NCBI RefSeq assembly: GCF_000279145.1
Contig: NC_018178.1
Span: 2,462,001 to 2,526,000, forward strand
Direction: 5' to 3'
Length of the DNA: 64,000 bases
Source of the DNA: Melioribacter roseus P3M-2
GTDB lineage: Bacteria > Bacteroidota > Ignavibacteria > Ignavibacteriales > Melioribacteraceae
A model generated the notes under the pieces. It searched no databases, was not told the DNA's origin, and saw nothing but the letters and a program-made list of their open reading frames with translations. Of the stretch, positions 10,901-19,055 are shown piece after piece; position 1 is the first letter of the stretch, and each line of letters starts with the position of its first letter. The translations under genes were made by a program, and so were the position numbers.

Positions 10901-11265
10901 CCTTCGCCCAACGATGCAATCCAAAGGTCTTTGTTCTTGTCTTCAACAATTGCATAAAAGCCCTGTCCCACTATGCTTGTCGAATCGTTCTGGTCTGTCT
11001 TATAAACCTTAAAGCCAAAACCGTCGTATCTGTTAAGTCCGTCGAATGTTCCGAACCACAAAAATCCCTCAGAATCCTGAAATATACAAAGTACGGTATT
11101 CTGCGAAAGTCCGTCTTCGGAAGTGATATGTTCGAAACGATAATCCTGCGCGGTTATTATTGTCGGAGATAATACGGTCGACAAGAACAATAAAAACAAA
11201 TAAGTATATTTCTTACAGATCTGAGGTCTAATAGACATGTCCAAAGTTATAAATTGTATACGCAA
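7900..11265 (-). CDS. Two-component regulator propeller sensor histidine kinase (SusR-like input, no receiver or AraC domain)
   Basis: A 1121-residue protein. A signal segment (KYTYLFLLFLSTVLSPTIITAQ) is followed by many Reg_prop blade repeats of the form SxGxLWxGTxxGLxxY, a Y_Y_Y domain (YAYKMEGLDKDWNYIG, PPGKYTFHVKAANSFG), one membrane span (LAGALFLLIAIVASYRI), a short coiled coil, and HisKA with FLAQMSHEIRSPINTI (H905). A HATPase_c domain with DTGIGIS and GNGLGLALVKRY then ends the protein. Hybrid two-component systems of Bacteroidota normally add a receiver and AraC-type HTH; both are absent here. A start at Met10 (11238) gives a more normal signal peptide. It probably senses a periplasmic glycan product, given its neighbours. 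Confidence 0.9.
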   Translation of the reverse strand: MRIQFITLDMSIRPQICKKYTYLFLLFLSTVLSPTIITAQDYRFEHITSEDGLSQNTVLCIFQDSEGFLWFGTFDGLNRYDGFGFKVYKTDQNDSTSIVGQGFYAIVEDKNKDLWIASLGEGLNRYSRSLDKFKRYRKEDRSSNSLISNRVRALLYDSKERLWIGTEEGLCRYDFETDRFIDYTQIIPFHKYERSEYITSMAEDSSGFIWLGTWNGLIKYNPRNNSSEFYFNIPDDERSLEGNFVNALFVDKTGRLWIGTSEGLNKYSESENNFIRYNNPYTEQSADKTIRAITEDNDNNLWIATNINGLYKFDKSSKKFTHYHYQHNNPHSLNSNNVYSLCKDNEGIIWIGTNGGGVNKLDFKKSRFRFLTLPENEKSGGNPVMIYSILEDNRGYLWIGTYGNGVYRLNPSHKSYVKFVHNANDANSLMDNRIRTIYQDREGDIWISTDLGVSKYNPGKNNFINYTTPFLSSYLAFSISQINTGEILFATYSGGLNIYDKGKNRLTIFRHDPKVTNSIASDNLWTAFQDSQGRIWVGTDESGLDLFDYKNKTFRHFKHNPDDSTSISDNKVLSLFEDSRGRLWAATVQGINLIITDANGNISFKSYTKKDGLPDNNIQSVLEDSEGNLWISTNKGISKFNPYKNTFINFDRSNGLPSNEYYVRSAAKIKSTGDFIFGGNKGMVMFNPEEIVIDTIPPKVVLTDFELFNSPVKIGDEIDGDIILPKHISFLREINLSYKQNVFTIEFAAMKFSAPDKNSYAYKMEGLDKDWNYIGNRNYAVFSRIPPGKYTFHVKAANSFGYWNEEGVSINIIIHPPFYQTLWFRLAGALFLLIAIVASYRIKINSVRKRQNELESLIKEKTLLNEKLLQEINERKEIEKELLIAKEKAESSEKLKSEFLAQMSHEIRSPINTILNFVDLIRDSVDTGNDETLKESFDSIDKAGDRIVRTIDLILNMSELQTGSYEAKYKNINLSNLLEELSLEFEHKANKKNLDFILNVKDPDLTIYADEYSVTQIIVNLTDNAIKYTFSGKIEITAFRNDNKDVTLKISDTGIGISKEYLPYLFSAFSQEQRGYTRQFEGNGLGLALVKRYCEMNNADISVESEKGVGTTFTIVFRNKN

Positions 11266-11362
11266 AAATAGTTATATACTTATTTATTATCGAGGCAGAG
11301 CGGTTTTTTTTTAATGAACTGTAATGACGCGAAAAATGTTCATTACTCAAACGGGAGGACTC

Positions 11363-11911
11363 ATGTTCAGTAAAATAATATTTTTATTTTTCGCATTTAG
11401 CCTGGCTTTTGCTCAAAAGGGCGGAAGCATTTATGATTTCAAAGTTAAAGACATCGACGGTAAAGAAGTACCGCTCAAAGATTACAAAGGAAAAGTGTTG
11501 ATGATTGTCAATGTTGCAAGCAAATGCGGATTTACGCCTCAATACGAAGCTCTTCAAAAAATCTACGAAAAATATCAGGATAGAGGTTTTGAAATACTTG
11601 CGTTTCCGTGCAACGATTTCAAAGGGCAGGAACCGGGCACAAACGAGGAAATAAAAGAATTCTGCTCTGCCAATTATCATGTTACATTCCGGTTGTTCGA
11701 TAAAATTCATGTGCTGGGCGATAACAAAGCGCCGCTTTACAATTACCTGATTAACAGCGAAGGGATTGAAAAAGGCGAGGTTAAATGGAATTTCGAAAAA
11801 TTTATTGTCGATAAGAACGGGAAAGTAGCAGCCAGGTTCCGAAGCCCGGTAAAACCGGACAGCGGGGAGATAACCGACTTAATCGAAAGATTACTCAGCG
11901 AAGTCAACTAA
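11363..11911 (+). CDS. Glutathione peroxidase family thiol peroxidase, exported
   Basis: The frame is open from 11324, but ATG 11363 has GGGAGGA just upstream and places a normal signal peptide (MFSKIIFLFFAFSLAFAQ) at the N-terminus, giving 182 residues. The GPx catalytic set is intact: C55 in NVASKCGFTPQY, Q89 in FKGQEPG, W142 and N143 in VKWNFEKF. C83 in FPCNDF is the second cysteine typical of thioredoxin-dependent plant/bacterial GPx. The protein should reduce peroxides in the periplasm. Its last 8 bp overlap the convergent TerB-like gene. Confidence 0.9.
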   Translation: MFSKIIFLFFAFSLAFAQKGGSIYDFKVKDIDGKEVPLKDYKGKVLMIVNVASKCGFTPQYEALQKIYEKYQDRGFEILAFPCNDFKGQEPGTNEEIKEFCSANYHVTFRLFDKIHVLGDNKAPLYNYLINSEGIEKGEVKWNFEKFIVDKNGKVAARFRSPVKPDSGEITDLIERLLSEVN

Positions 11912-12338
11912 GTCCCAAAGCCTCTTTAACTTCCATTTTGGCGGCTATCATGTCTCTGTGGCTAAGTTTCAGATTGTTGGTTATTAATCTTACGAGATGG
12001 TCTTCGTAACGGTTCAATACTTTGTCTGCAAAAACCAGACGCCATATTTGTTTTACAAGATCGTATTTTTCTTCGTTATTGAAATACTTGTTTATTACGT
12101 CGGTAAATTCGTATATGCTCACGCTTTGCAGTATTGCGTCTTCGGCAATATCGAGAAGTTCGTGAGTCTCTTCGTCATTTAAGTCGAATAAACTTTTTAT
12201 CGAATTGATTAGGGTTTGTCTTTCCTCATTTGTAAATTTATTATCCGATTTGGCAATTTCCAAAAAGACTGAGGCGGTTGCAAGTTGTAATTTCTTATTA
12301 AATTTTTGATTATTTAAAATAGTGTCCAGTTTCGACAT
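11904..12338 (-). CDS. TerB-like alpha-helical protein
   Basis: About 144 residues from ATG 12338 (the frame is open to 12359, giving 151). The sequence ATASVFLEIAKSDNKFTNEERQTLINSIKSLFDL followed by a second helical block resembles the TerB/DjlA-N fold with its acidic metal-binding helices (D-x-x-F-x-x-E-E). The TerB family is linked to tellurite resistance and envelope stress, but no other ter gene is nearby, so the role is open. The gene is convergent with the peroxidase, and a strong inverted repeat lies just upstream of its start. Confidence 0.6.
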   Translation of the reverse strand: MSKLDTILNNQKFNKKLQLATASVFLEIAKSDNKFTNEERQTLINSIKSLFDLNDEETHELLDIAEDAILQSVSIYEFTDVINKYFNNEEKYDLVKQIWRLVFADKVLNRYEDHLVRLITNNLKLSHRDMIAAKMEVKEALGLS

Positions 12339-12370
12339 CTTATTTACTCCGATATTCATTAGATATAAAA

Positions 12371-12387
12371 ATATTGCCCGGCAATAT
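12371..12387. promoter_or_regulatory. Perfect inverted repeat upstream of the TerB-like gene (operator candidate)
   Basis: ATATTGCC-C-GGCAATAT is a perfect 8-bp dyad with a single central base, starting 33 bp upstream of the likely start of the minus-strand TerB-like gene. Its symmetry and short centre suit a dimeric DNA-binding protein rather than an RNA hairpin. The facing gene nrdJ starts 244 bp away. Confidence 0.35.
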
Positions 12388-12630
12388 AAAAAAGATATTC
12401 GATAGAATTTTGATTATCTCTTTTTAGAAGAAAAAATTTTTTAGACCGGACTGTGAAAACAGCCGAAAAACGAAGGGGGAATATAAATCAATTGAGTAAT
12501 TTTTACTTTTTTGATTCAGGCAATTGCTAAAAAAAATTTTTTTAGTTAAGTTGCCATTCCCACGTGAGAGACGAAAAGTTCTTAAAGATTTAATAAACAA
12601 GTTTCGTTCACCAATTGATTGGAGAACTAA

Positions 12631-15600
12631 ATGAAGGTCAATCGTATATTTACAGTCGAGGGCAAAGACCCTTTTGAATCGATAGAGTTTGTTAAGAGAA
12701 CCTCGGAAATTAAAAATCCGGACGGTTCCATTGTCTTCCGGATGGAAGAAGTGACCGTGCCCAAAGAATGGTCGCAGGTAGCTACCGATATATTAGCTCA
12801 AAAATATTTCAGAAAAGCCGGAATTCCCAAATTACTTAAGAAAGTTAAAGAAGAAGGAGTCCCCAAGTGGCTTCAGCCTTCGGCTCCCGACCCGAAATTG
12901 AGTGAATTGCCTGAAAAAGACAGGTATACATCGGAAACCGACGCGCGTCAGGTATTTCATCGTCTGGCGGGCACATGGACATACTGGGGTTGGAAAGCCA
13001 AATATTTTGATACCGAAGAGGATGCAAGGGCATTTTACGACGAACTTGCGTTTATGCTGGCAAAACAGTATGCGGCTCCGAATTCGCCCCAATGGTTCAA
13101 TACGGGATTGAACTGGGCTTACGGCATCAACGGACCTGCTCAGGGACATTATTATGTCGATTTTCGGACGGGCGAGTTAAAGCAATCCGAAGACGCTTAT
13201 ACGCATCCCCAACCGCACGCTTGTTTCATACAATCGATTAGAGACGACCTCGTAAACGAAGGCGGTATAATGGATTTATGGGTGCGCGAAGCTCGCCTCT
13301 TCAAATACGGCTCGGGCACAGGCACAAATTTTTCCGATATCAGAGGCGCAAACGAACCTTTAAGCGGCGGAGGGAAATCCTCCGGTTTGATGTCTTTTCT
13401 TAAAATAGGCGACCGCTCGGCGGGAGCTATCAAATCGGGCGGAACTACGCGTCGCGCCGCCAAAATGGTAACGCTCGATATCGATCATCCGGACATTGAA
13501 GAATATATCAACTGGAAAGTCGTCGAAGAACAAAAAGTTGCAGCTCTGGTTGCAGGTTCGAAAATATGCAATTTCCATTTGAATAATATAATGAAAGCCT
13601 GCTACGAGGAGCATCCCGAAAACGACCGCTTCAATAAAAGAACGAATCAAAAATTAAGAAAAGCGGTTATCGAAGCCCGAAGGGCTAAAGTTCCCGAAAA
13701 TTATATCGACCGGGTTATCAAATTGGCTAAAATGGGCTTCCGCTCAATCGAATTTCCGGTTTACGACACCGATTGGAATTCTGAAGCATACGCAACCGTT
13801 TCCGGACAAAATTCGAATAATTCCGTCAGAGTTTCTAACGAGTTTATGATAGCGGTTTTGAACGACGATGATTGGAATCTTTATTGGCGTACGGAGAAAA
13901 AGAACGCCGCCAGAGAAGGCAGAAATCCCGTTGCCTGCAAAACTTTGAAAGCCCGGGATTTATGGGATCAGATTGCATACGCCGCATGGTCGTGCGCCGA
14001 TCCCGGTTTGCAATTCGACACTACAATCAACGAATGGCATACGTGTCCGCAGAGCGGTAGAATCCGAGCTTCGAATCCGTGCAGCGAATATATGTTCCTT
14101 GACGATACGGCTTGTAATCTGGCTTCTTTGAATCTTGTCCGTTTTTACGACGAAAAACAACACAAATTCAACATCGAAGCCTATCGACATGCCGTAAGAC
14201 TCTGGACAATTGTTCTTGAAATCAGCGTGCTAATGGCTCAATATCCGAGCAAAGAAGTCGCTCAGAACAGCTATGAATTCAGAACGCTCGGACTCGGATA
14301 TGCTAATCTCGGTTCTTTATTGATGCGACAGGGAATTCCGTACGACAGCAAAGAAGCCACTGCCATTACGGGCGCCTTGACAGCCATAATGCATATGCAT
14401 GCTTACGCAACATCGGCGGAAATGGCGAAAGAACATGGAACATTCCCGCGTTTTTCCGAAAACAAAGAGCATATGCTGAGAGTAATAAGAAATCACCACC
14501 GCGCCGCTTATAACGTGCCGGCAAAAGAATACGAAGGACTTTCGATAATTCCGATGGGAATCGACCCGGAATATTGTCCTTCCGACTTATTGAAAGCCGC
14601 CCGTCAGGATGCGGATATGGCTTTGAATATGGGCGAGGAATACGGATTCAGAAACGCTCAGGTTACGGTAATTGCTCCCACCGGAACGATCGGTTTGGTA
14701 ATGGATTGCGATACCACGGGTATCGAACCCGATTTTGCCTTGGTTAAATTTAAAAAACTTGCCGGCGGCGGCTATTTCAAAATTATAAATCAATCGATTC
14801 CTCCGGCTCTCAGAAAACTCGGGTATAACGAAGACCAGATAAAAGAAATTGTAAAATATGCAAAAGGTTCCGGCACGCTGGAAGGATGCCCTTATATCAA
14901 TCATGAATCCTTGAAAGCCAAAGGCTTTACGGATGAAATTCTGAACAAAATTGAAAATATTCTTCCGACTGTCTTCGAACTCAGTTTTGCATTCAATAAA
15001 TATACGCTCGGAGAAAAGTTCTTAAAAGAACAACTCGGTTTTACAGACGAACAGATTAACGACATCGAATTCGATTTATTGACGGAACTCGGATTTACGC
15101 GCGAAGAAATTTCTGCGGCCAACGATTACGTTTGCGGCACAATGACAATCGAAGGCGCGCCTTTCCTTAAATACGAGCATTATCCCGTTTTCGACTGCGC
15201 AAATAAATGCGGCAAAAGGGGAACCCGTTTTATCAAGCCGGAGGCTCACATTAGAATGATGGCTGCGGCTCAGCCGTTCATCTCCGGCGCAATTTCCAAA
15301 ACTATAAATCTGCCTAATTCGGCTGAAATAGAAGATATTAAAAACGCATACATGATGTCGTGGAAACTCGGATGTAAAGCGAACGCGCTCTACCGCGACG
15401 GTTCCAAACTTTCGCAGCCTCTCAATACCATGAGCGAAGAGGAAATCGAGGAAATACTCGAAAAGAAAGAGGAAAACGATATTGTTAAGATTGCGGAAAA
15501 AATTATTCACAGATATATTGCCAAAAGAAGGAGACTCCCCGACAGAAGAACGGGTTATACGCAGAAAGTAAAAATTAACGGTCAATCGGTTTATCTTCGT

Positions 15601-16206
15601 ACCGGAGAATACGAAAACGGACAGCTCGGAGAAATCTTTATCGACATGCATAAAGAAGGAGCCGCTTTCCGGAGTCTGTTGAATTGCTTCGCAATTTCAA
15701 TTTCGCTCGGCTTGCAGCACGGAGTGCCCCTCGAAGAATTTGTCGACGCTTTTGTATTTACGCGTTTCGAACCGAGCGGTATTGTAACGGGTCACCGCAG
15801 AATTAAAATGGCTACTTCCGTTATCGATTATATCTTCAGAGAACTTGCGGTCACTTACCTCGGGAGAAACGACCTGGCTCACGTCGACGAGGAGGAAGTC
15901 TCGGGCAAACGGAAACAGTCGGCGGCTTCGTGCCGTACTGTGATTGAAACCGATTATATCGACGAAGAAGTCGTAAGCGAACGTATGGTGGAACTCGACA
16001 AAGATTCCGATAAAGACAACGGAAAATGGGCGTCCTCTTCAAGCGAAGCCAAAATTAAAATGATTTCTCGCAACGACCCCGTAGCCAAAGCGCGCGAACA
16101 GGGATACACCGGAGATATCTGTCCCGAATGCCAGAGTATGACAATGGTGCGCAACGGCACATGTTTGAAATGCACTACTTGCGGTGCGACTACCGGCTGC
16201 AGTTGA
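12631..16206 (+). CDS. nrdJ: Class II (vitamin B12-dependent) ribonucleoside-diphosphate reductase
   Basis: A 1191-residue protein of the large NrdJ subtype. The active-site string NPCSE (N482, C484, E486) carries the thiyl radical cysteine, and C198 (PHACFIQ) with C495 (TACNLAS) form the redox pair. [18 protein letters not shown] is the phosphate-binding region. The C-terminus [10 protein letters not shown]...[17 protein letters not shown] is the zinc-ribbon/redox tail of this subtype. No ATP-cone is evident at the N-terminus. The enzyme makes deoxyribonucleotides using adenosylcobalamin, with or without oxygen. ATG 12631 follows GGAGAAC. A terminator follows the stop codon. Confidence 0.96.
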   Translation: MKVNRIFTVEGKDPFESIEFVKRTSEIKNPDGSIVFRMEEVTVPKEWSQVATDILAQKYFRKAGIPKLLKKVKEEGVPKWLQPSAPDPKLSELPEKDRYTSETDARQVFHRLAGTWTYWGWKAKYFDTEEDARAFYDELAFMLAKQYAAPNSPQWFNTGLNWAYGINGPAQGHYYVDFRTGELKQSEDAYTHPQPHACFIQSIRDDLVNEGGIMDLWVREARLFKYGSGTGTNFSDIRGANEPLSGGGKSSGLMSFLKIGDRSAGAIKSGGTTRRAAKMVTLDIDHPDIEEYINWKVVEEQKVAALVAGSKICNFHLNNIMKACYEEHPENDRFNKRTNQKLRKAVIEARRAKVPENYIDRVIKLAKMGFRSIEFPVYDTDWNSEAYATVSGQNSNNSVRVSNEFMIAVLNDDDWNLYWRTEKKNAAREGRNPVACKTLKARDLWDQIAYAAWSCADPGLQFDTTINEWHTCPQSGRIRASNPCSEYMFLDDTACNLASLNLVRFYDEKQHKFNIEAYRHAVRLWTIVLEISVLMAQYPSKEVAQNSYEFRTLGLGYANLGSLLMRQGIPYDSKEATAITGALTAIMHMHAYATSAEMAKEHGTFPRFSENKEHMLRVIRNHHRAAYNVPAKEYEGLSIIPMGIDPEYCPSDLLKAARQDADMALNMGEEYGFRNAQVTVIAPTGTIGLVMDCDTTGIEPDFALVKFKKLAGGGYFKIINQSIPPALRKLGYNEDQIKEIVKYAKGSGTLEGCPYINHESLKAKGFTDEILNKIENILPTVFELSFAFNKYTLGEKFLKEQLGFTDEQINDIEFDLLTELGFTREEISAANDYVCGTMTIEGAPFLKYEHYPVFDCANKCGKRGTRFIKPEAHIRMMAAAQPFISGAISKTINLPNSAEIEDIKNAYMMSWKLGCKANALYRDGSKLSQPLNTMSEEEIEEILEKKEENDIVKIAEKIIHRYIAKRRRLPDRRTGYTQKVKINGQSVYLRTGEYENGQLGEIFIDMHKEGAAFRSLLNCFAISISLGLQHGVPLEEFVDAFVFTRFEPSGIVTGHRRIKMATSVIDYIFRELAVTYLGRNDLAHVDEEEVSGKRKQSAASCRTVIETDYIDEEVVSERMVELDKDSDKDNGKWASSSSEAKIKMISRNDPVAKAREQGYTGDICPECQSMTMVRNGTCLKCTTCGATTGCS

Positions 16207-16219
16207 TTTTTTGAATCGA

Positions 16220-16241
16220 GGGGGCATAAGCCCCCTTTTTT
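16220..16241 (+). terminator. Rho-independent terminator of nrdJ
   Basis: GGGGGC-ATAA-GCCCCC hairpin (16220-16235) followed by TTTTTTA, 14 bp after the nrdJ stop codon. Confidence 0.92.
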
Positions 16242-16358
16242 ATTCTTAATAAAGGAATTACCGGGATTTTTTATATTTGTCCTGTCCTTTTTAATTTTGT
16301 CCATTTTAATTGACTTTTTATCCTAAAAGGGATAGTTTTTCAATCTTAATTTGGAATT

Positions 16359-17045
16359 ATGGTAGCCGATAATATTAAAAATATATTCGATAAAATTGAC
16401 AAGGCGTGCAGTCGTTGCGGGCGCAGTTCAAACGAAATTAAATTAATCGGCGTATCGAAAACCGTTTCGACCGAAAGGATTATCGAGGCTTATAGAGCCG
16501 GATTAAAGGTTTTCGGTGAAAATAAGGCTCAGGAACTGAAAGAAAAAGCGGAAATCCTTTCGGACTACGATGATATCGAATGGCATTTTATCGGTCATCT
16601 CCAGACGAATAAAGTTAAGTACGTTATTGATAAAGCGGAATATATACACTCGGTCGATTCGTTGAAACTTGCTGAAGAAATCGAAAAAAGAGCGAAGAAA
16701 ATTTCGAAAGTGCAAAATGTGCTTCTTGAAATCAAAACTTCCGACGAGGTTTCGAAATTCGGATTGACAGATATCGACGAAATTTATCGAGTGGCGGAAT
16801 TTTGCAAAAACTCCGCCAACTTAAAACTCATTGGATTGATGACTATTGCTCCTTTTGTCGACGATGAAAATGTTGTCAGAAATGCGTTTATAAATTTGAG
16901 AAATTTAAAAGAAAAGTTGATAAGCGAAGGTTTTGAAATGACGGAATTATCGATGGGGATGACGGGTGATTTTGAGATTGCAATCGAAGAAGGCGCAACA
17001 ATGATACGAATTGGAACCGCAATTTTCGGCGCAAGGAGTAACTGA
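16359..17045 (+). CDS. YggS/PLPBP family pyridoxal-phosphate homeostasis protein
   Basis: A 228-residue single-domain alanine-racemase-fold protein. IKLIGVSKT contains the PLP lysine (K34). GLKVFGENKAQE, WHFIGHLQTNKVKYV and SMGMTGDFEIAIEEGATMIRIGTAIFG are the family signatures. It binds PLP and helps control vitamin B6 and amino-acid pools without a known catalytic activity. It opens an operon-like run behind the nrdJ terminator, with the DivIVA-like gene starting one base after its stop. Confidence 0.93.
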   Translation: MVADNIKNIFDKIDKACSRCGRSSNEIKLIGVSKTVSTERIIEAYRAGLKVFGENKAQELKEKAEILSDYDDIEWHFIGHLQTNKVKYVIDKAEYIHSVDSLKLAEEIEKRAKKISKVQNVLLEIKTSDEVSKFGLTDIDEIYRVAEFCKNSANLKLIGLMTIAPFVDDENVVRNAFINLRNLKEKLISEGFEMTELSMGMTGDFEIAIEEGATMIRIGTAIFGARSN

Positions 17046-17046
17046 G

Positions 17047-17616
17047 ATGAAGTTTACTCCGTATGGCATAAAGAATCAGGAATTCAATAAATCCGTAAGA
17101 GGATACGACCGCGACGAAGTCAAAGCATTTTTGGAACGTCTGGCCGATGAATTCGAAAGAATATCGAATGAAAACGATAGATTGCAAAAAGAACTCGAGT
17201 TGAAAGAGGAACAATTGGCAGAGTACAAAAAACTCGAGAAAAATTTGCAATCGGCGCTCCTTAGCGCCACGGAAACCACTTCGAAAGCGGTCGATTCGAC
17301 TAAAAAACAAACCGCTTTAATGATAAAAGAAGCGGAAATTAAAGCGGCTCAAATTATCGAAAAAGCCAAAGAAAGCGCCGACGCCCTAAGAGAAGCCGTT
17401 ATAAAATTGAGAGAAGAAAAAAAATTATTGATTGCAAAATTAAAAGCGATGGTGGATACTCAATCCAATCTGATGGAAATTATTACGGATAAAAATAAAA
17501 CAACGCCGGATGTTTTAATAAAAAACAAACAGCAAGCGAATCGACCAAAGAAGAACAATCGGAGATTAATGTGGACGATATTTTGGAGAAATTATTATGA
17601 GCAAACTGATCGATAA
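17047..17616 (+). CDS. DivIVA-domain coiled-coil protein (apparent -1 frameshift near the 3' end)
   Basis: Begins at ATG 17047, one base after the yggS stop. The N-terminus MKFTPYGIKNQEFNKSVRGYDRDEVKAFLERLADEFERI is the DivIVA membrane-binding domain, followed by a long coiled coil. DivIVA-type proteins bind curved membrane and organise division or polar complexes. In the reading frame used, the end becomes a basic and aromatic tail and overlaps the next gene by 20 bp. A -1 shift at AAAAAAC (17520-17526) instead gives an acidic helical tail ending in VDDILEKLL, with its TGA at 17598-17600 overlapping the next ATG. That second end is the more natural one, so the true product probably needs the shift. 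Confidence 0.8.
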   Translation: MKFTPYGIKNQEFNKSVRGYDRDEVKAFLERLADEFERISNENDRLQKELELKEEQLAEYKKLEKNLQSALLSATETTSKAVDSTKKQTALMIKEAEIKAAQIIEKAKESADALREAVIKLREEKKLLIAKLKAMVDTQSNLMEIITDKNKTTPDVLIKNKQQANRPKKNNRRLMWTIFWRNYYEQTDR

Positions 17617-18418
17617 TATCAACGAAACTTTGAGCGTCATCAGAAAATATACCGACAAGAATTACGAAGTCGGAATTATTCTGGGAACAGGACTGGGAGG
17701 ATTGGTTAAAGAGATTGAGGTGGAACATACGATTGACTACGGAGAATTGCCTCATTTTCCGCTTTCCACAGTCGAATCGCACCAGGGTAAATTGATTTTA
17801 GGAAAAATAGGCGACAAAAACGTCGTCGCAATGCAGGGCAGATTTCATTACTACGAGGGATATTCCATGAAGCAAATCACATATCCCGTCCGCGTAATGA
17901 AATTTATGGGCGTTAAGTATTTAATGGTATCAAACGCATGCGGAGGCATGAATCCGCTCTTTAGAAGAGGGGATATCATGTTGATTGTCGATCATATCAA
18001 TCTGCTGGGTGACAATCCGCTGATCGGTCCGAATGAAGACGAATTGGGTCCGAGATTCCCCGACATGAGCGAACCTTACAGCCGGGATTTGATTAAACTG
18101 GCTGAAGAAGCGGCATTGAAAAATAAAATACGCGTTCAAAAAGGCGTTTATGTGGCTGTGCCCGGACCGAATCTCGAGACAAGAGCCGAATACAGATTCT
18201 TGCGCACTATCGGAGCGGACGTCGTCGGCATGTCGACCGTTCCGGAAAATATTGTGGCGAACCACATGGGAATGAAAGTGCTGGGTATCAGTATAATTAC
18301 CGACGAATGTTTTCCGGATGCGCTGAAGCCTGTATCTTTGGAAGAAATTCTCGAAGCCGCAAACGAAGCGGAACCGAAAATGACTTTGATAATGAAAGAA
18401 GTGATCGAAGCTTTATGA
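17597..18418 (+). CDS. Purine nucleoside phosphorylase (inosine/guanosine type)
   Basis: A 273-residue member of the trimeric PNP family. GIILGTGLGGL, the phosphate-loop ESHQGKL, MQGRFHYYEGY, SNACGGMN and the purine-site region GVYVAVPGPNLETRAEYRFLRTIGADVVGMSTVPE are all present. The enzyme splits purine ribonucleosides with phosphate to base plus ribose-1-phosphate in the salvage pathway. Its start overlaps the corrected end of the DivIVA-like gene as ATGA, and its stop overlaps the next start as ATGA, so translation is probably coupled through the run. Confidence 0.95.
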   Translation: MSKLIDNINETLSVIRKYTDKNYEVGIILGTGLGGLVKEIEVEHTIDYGELPHFPLSTVESHQGKLILGKIGDKNVVAMQGRFHYYEGYSMKQITYPVRVMKFMGVKYLMVSNACGGMNPLFRRGDIMLIVDHINLLGDNPLIGPNEDELGPRFPDMSEPYSRDLIKLAEEAALKNKIRVQKGVYVAVPGPNLETRAEYRFLRTIGADVVGMSTVPENIVANHMGMKVLGISIITDECFPDALKPVSLEEILEAANEAEPKMTLIMKEVIEAL

Positions 18419-19029
18419 CCGAAAGGAAAAATATCTATTATGCAACGCCGGGACTGTTGGCGGTAATCATTTTTGCTTCCGATTTCCTGAGCACCGAAAT
18501 ATTCAAGTCGGGTTATCAGGATTTTTCCGTCTGGTTCCTCCTTTCCCTTTTTGCATTTGTTTGCGGATGGCTTATTAATAAAACGCTCGGTTACAATCAC
18601 GGAGGCAAAGTGATTTTTGCCGTGATAATTTCGGTTTCGTTTATAAGCGTTGTAATGATAACTATGTTCAGGGAATATTTCGGATTGAACGACCTGCTTG
18701 TGGAGAACATGATACTCTATTTATTGAGAAACGTAATGCTCGGATCGATGGCGTTGTTCGGAATGGTAACGTGCGAACTTTTAATATTGCAGCGCGATAA
18801 AGTAAACGCCTCGAAAAGCAGGGACGAAATCAGAAATTTACTGGAGTCGGCTAAAAGGGAAGCGAACATTATTATCGACGAAGCAAAAATAGGCGCCGAT
18901 AAAATAATTTACGAAGCTCAGAAAACAGCCGACGAAATTATTAATAGGAAAAATCAGCTCGAAATGCAGCTGAAAGAATTAATCGCTGCGGAAAAAGAAT
19001 TAATAAAAAAATACGAATCGGAAGAATAG
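18415..19029 (+). CDS. Hypothetical membrane protein with C-terminal coiled coil
   Basis: The proposed start ATG 18415 overlaps the PNP stop (ATGA); the open frame extends upstream inside PNP but without likely coding content. The 204-residue product has four hydrophobic segments at about 11-27, 37-56, 64-85 and 102-124, then a charged helical tail (130-204) with the repeated AKREANIIIDEAKIGADKIIYEAQKTAD pattern seen in ATP-synthase b-subunit-like and DivIVA-like coils. I do not recognise the family. Proximity to the DivIVA-like gene suggests an envelope-organising role, as inference only. Confidence 0.7.
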   Translation: MTERKNIYYATPGLLAVIIFASDFLSTEIFKSGYQDFSVWFLLSLFAFVCGWLINKTLGYNHGGKVIFAVIISVSFISVVMITMFREYFGLNDLLVENMILYLLRNVMLGSMALFGMVTCELLILQRDKVNASKSRDEIRNLLESAKREANIIIDEAKIGADKIIYEAQKTADEIINRKNQLEMQLKELIAAEKELIKKYESEE

Positions 19030-19055
19030 TTACTCATAAATATAGAGATATAAAG

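Noticed and set aside
12388-12630. Possible cobalamin riboswitch before the B12-dependent nrdJ
   Set aside because: I see no B12-box or the expected long paired leader; the region is AT-rich with only a weak imperfect hairpin near 12444-12463.
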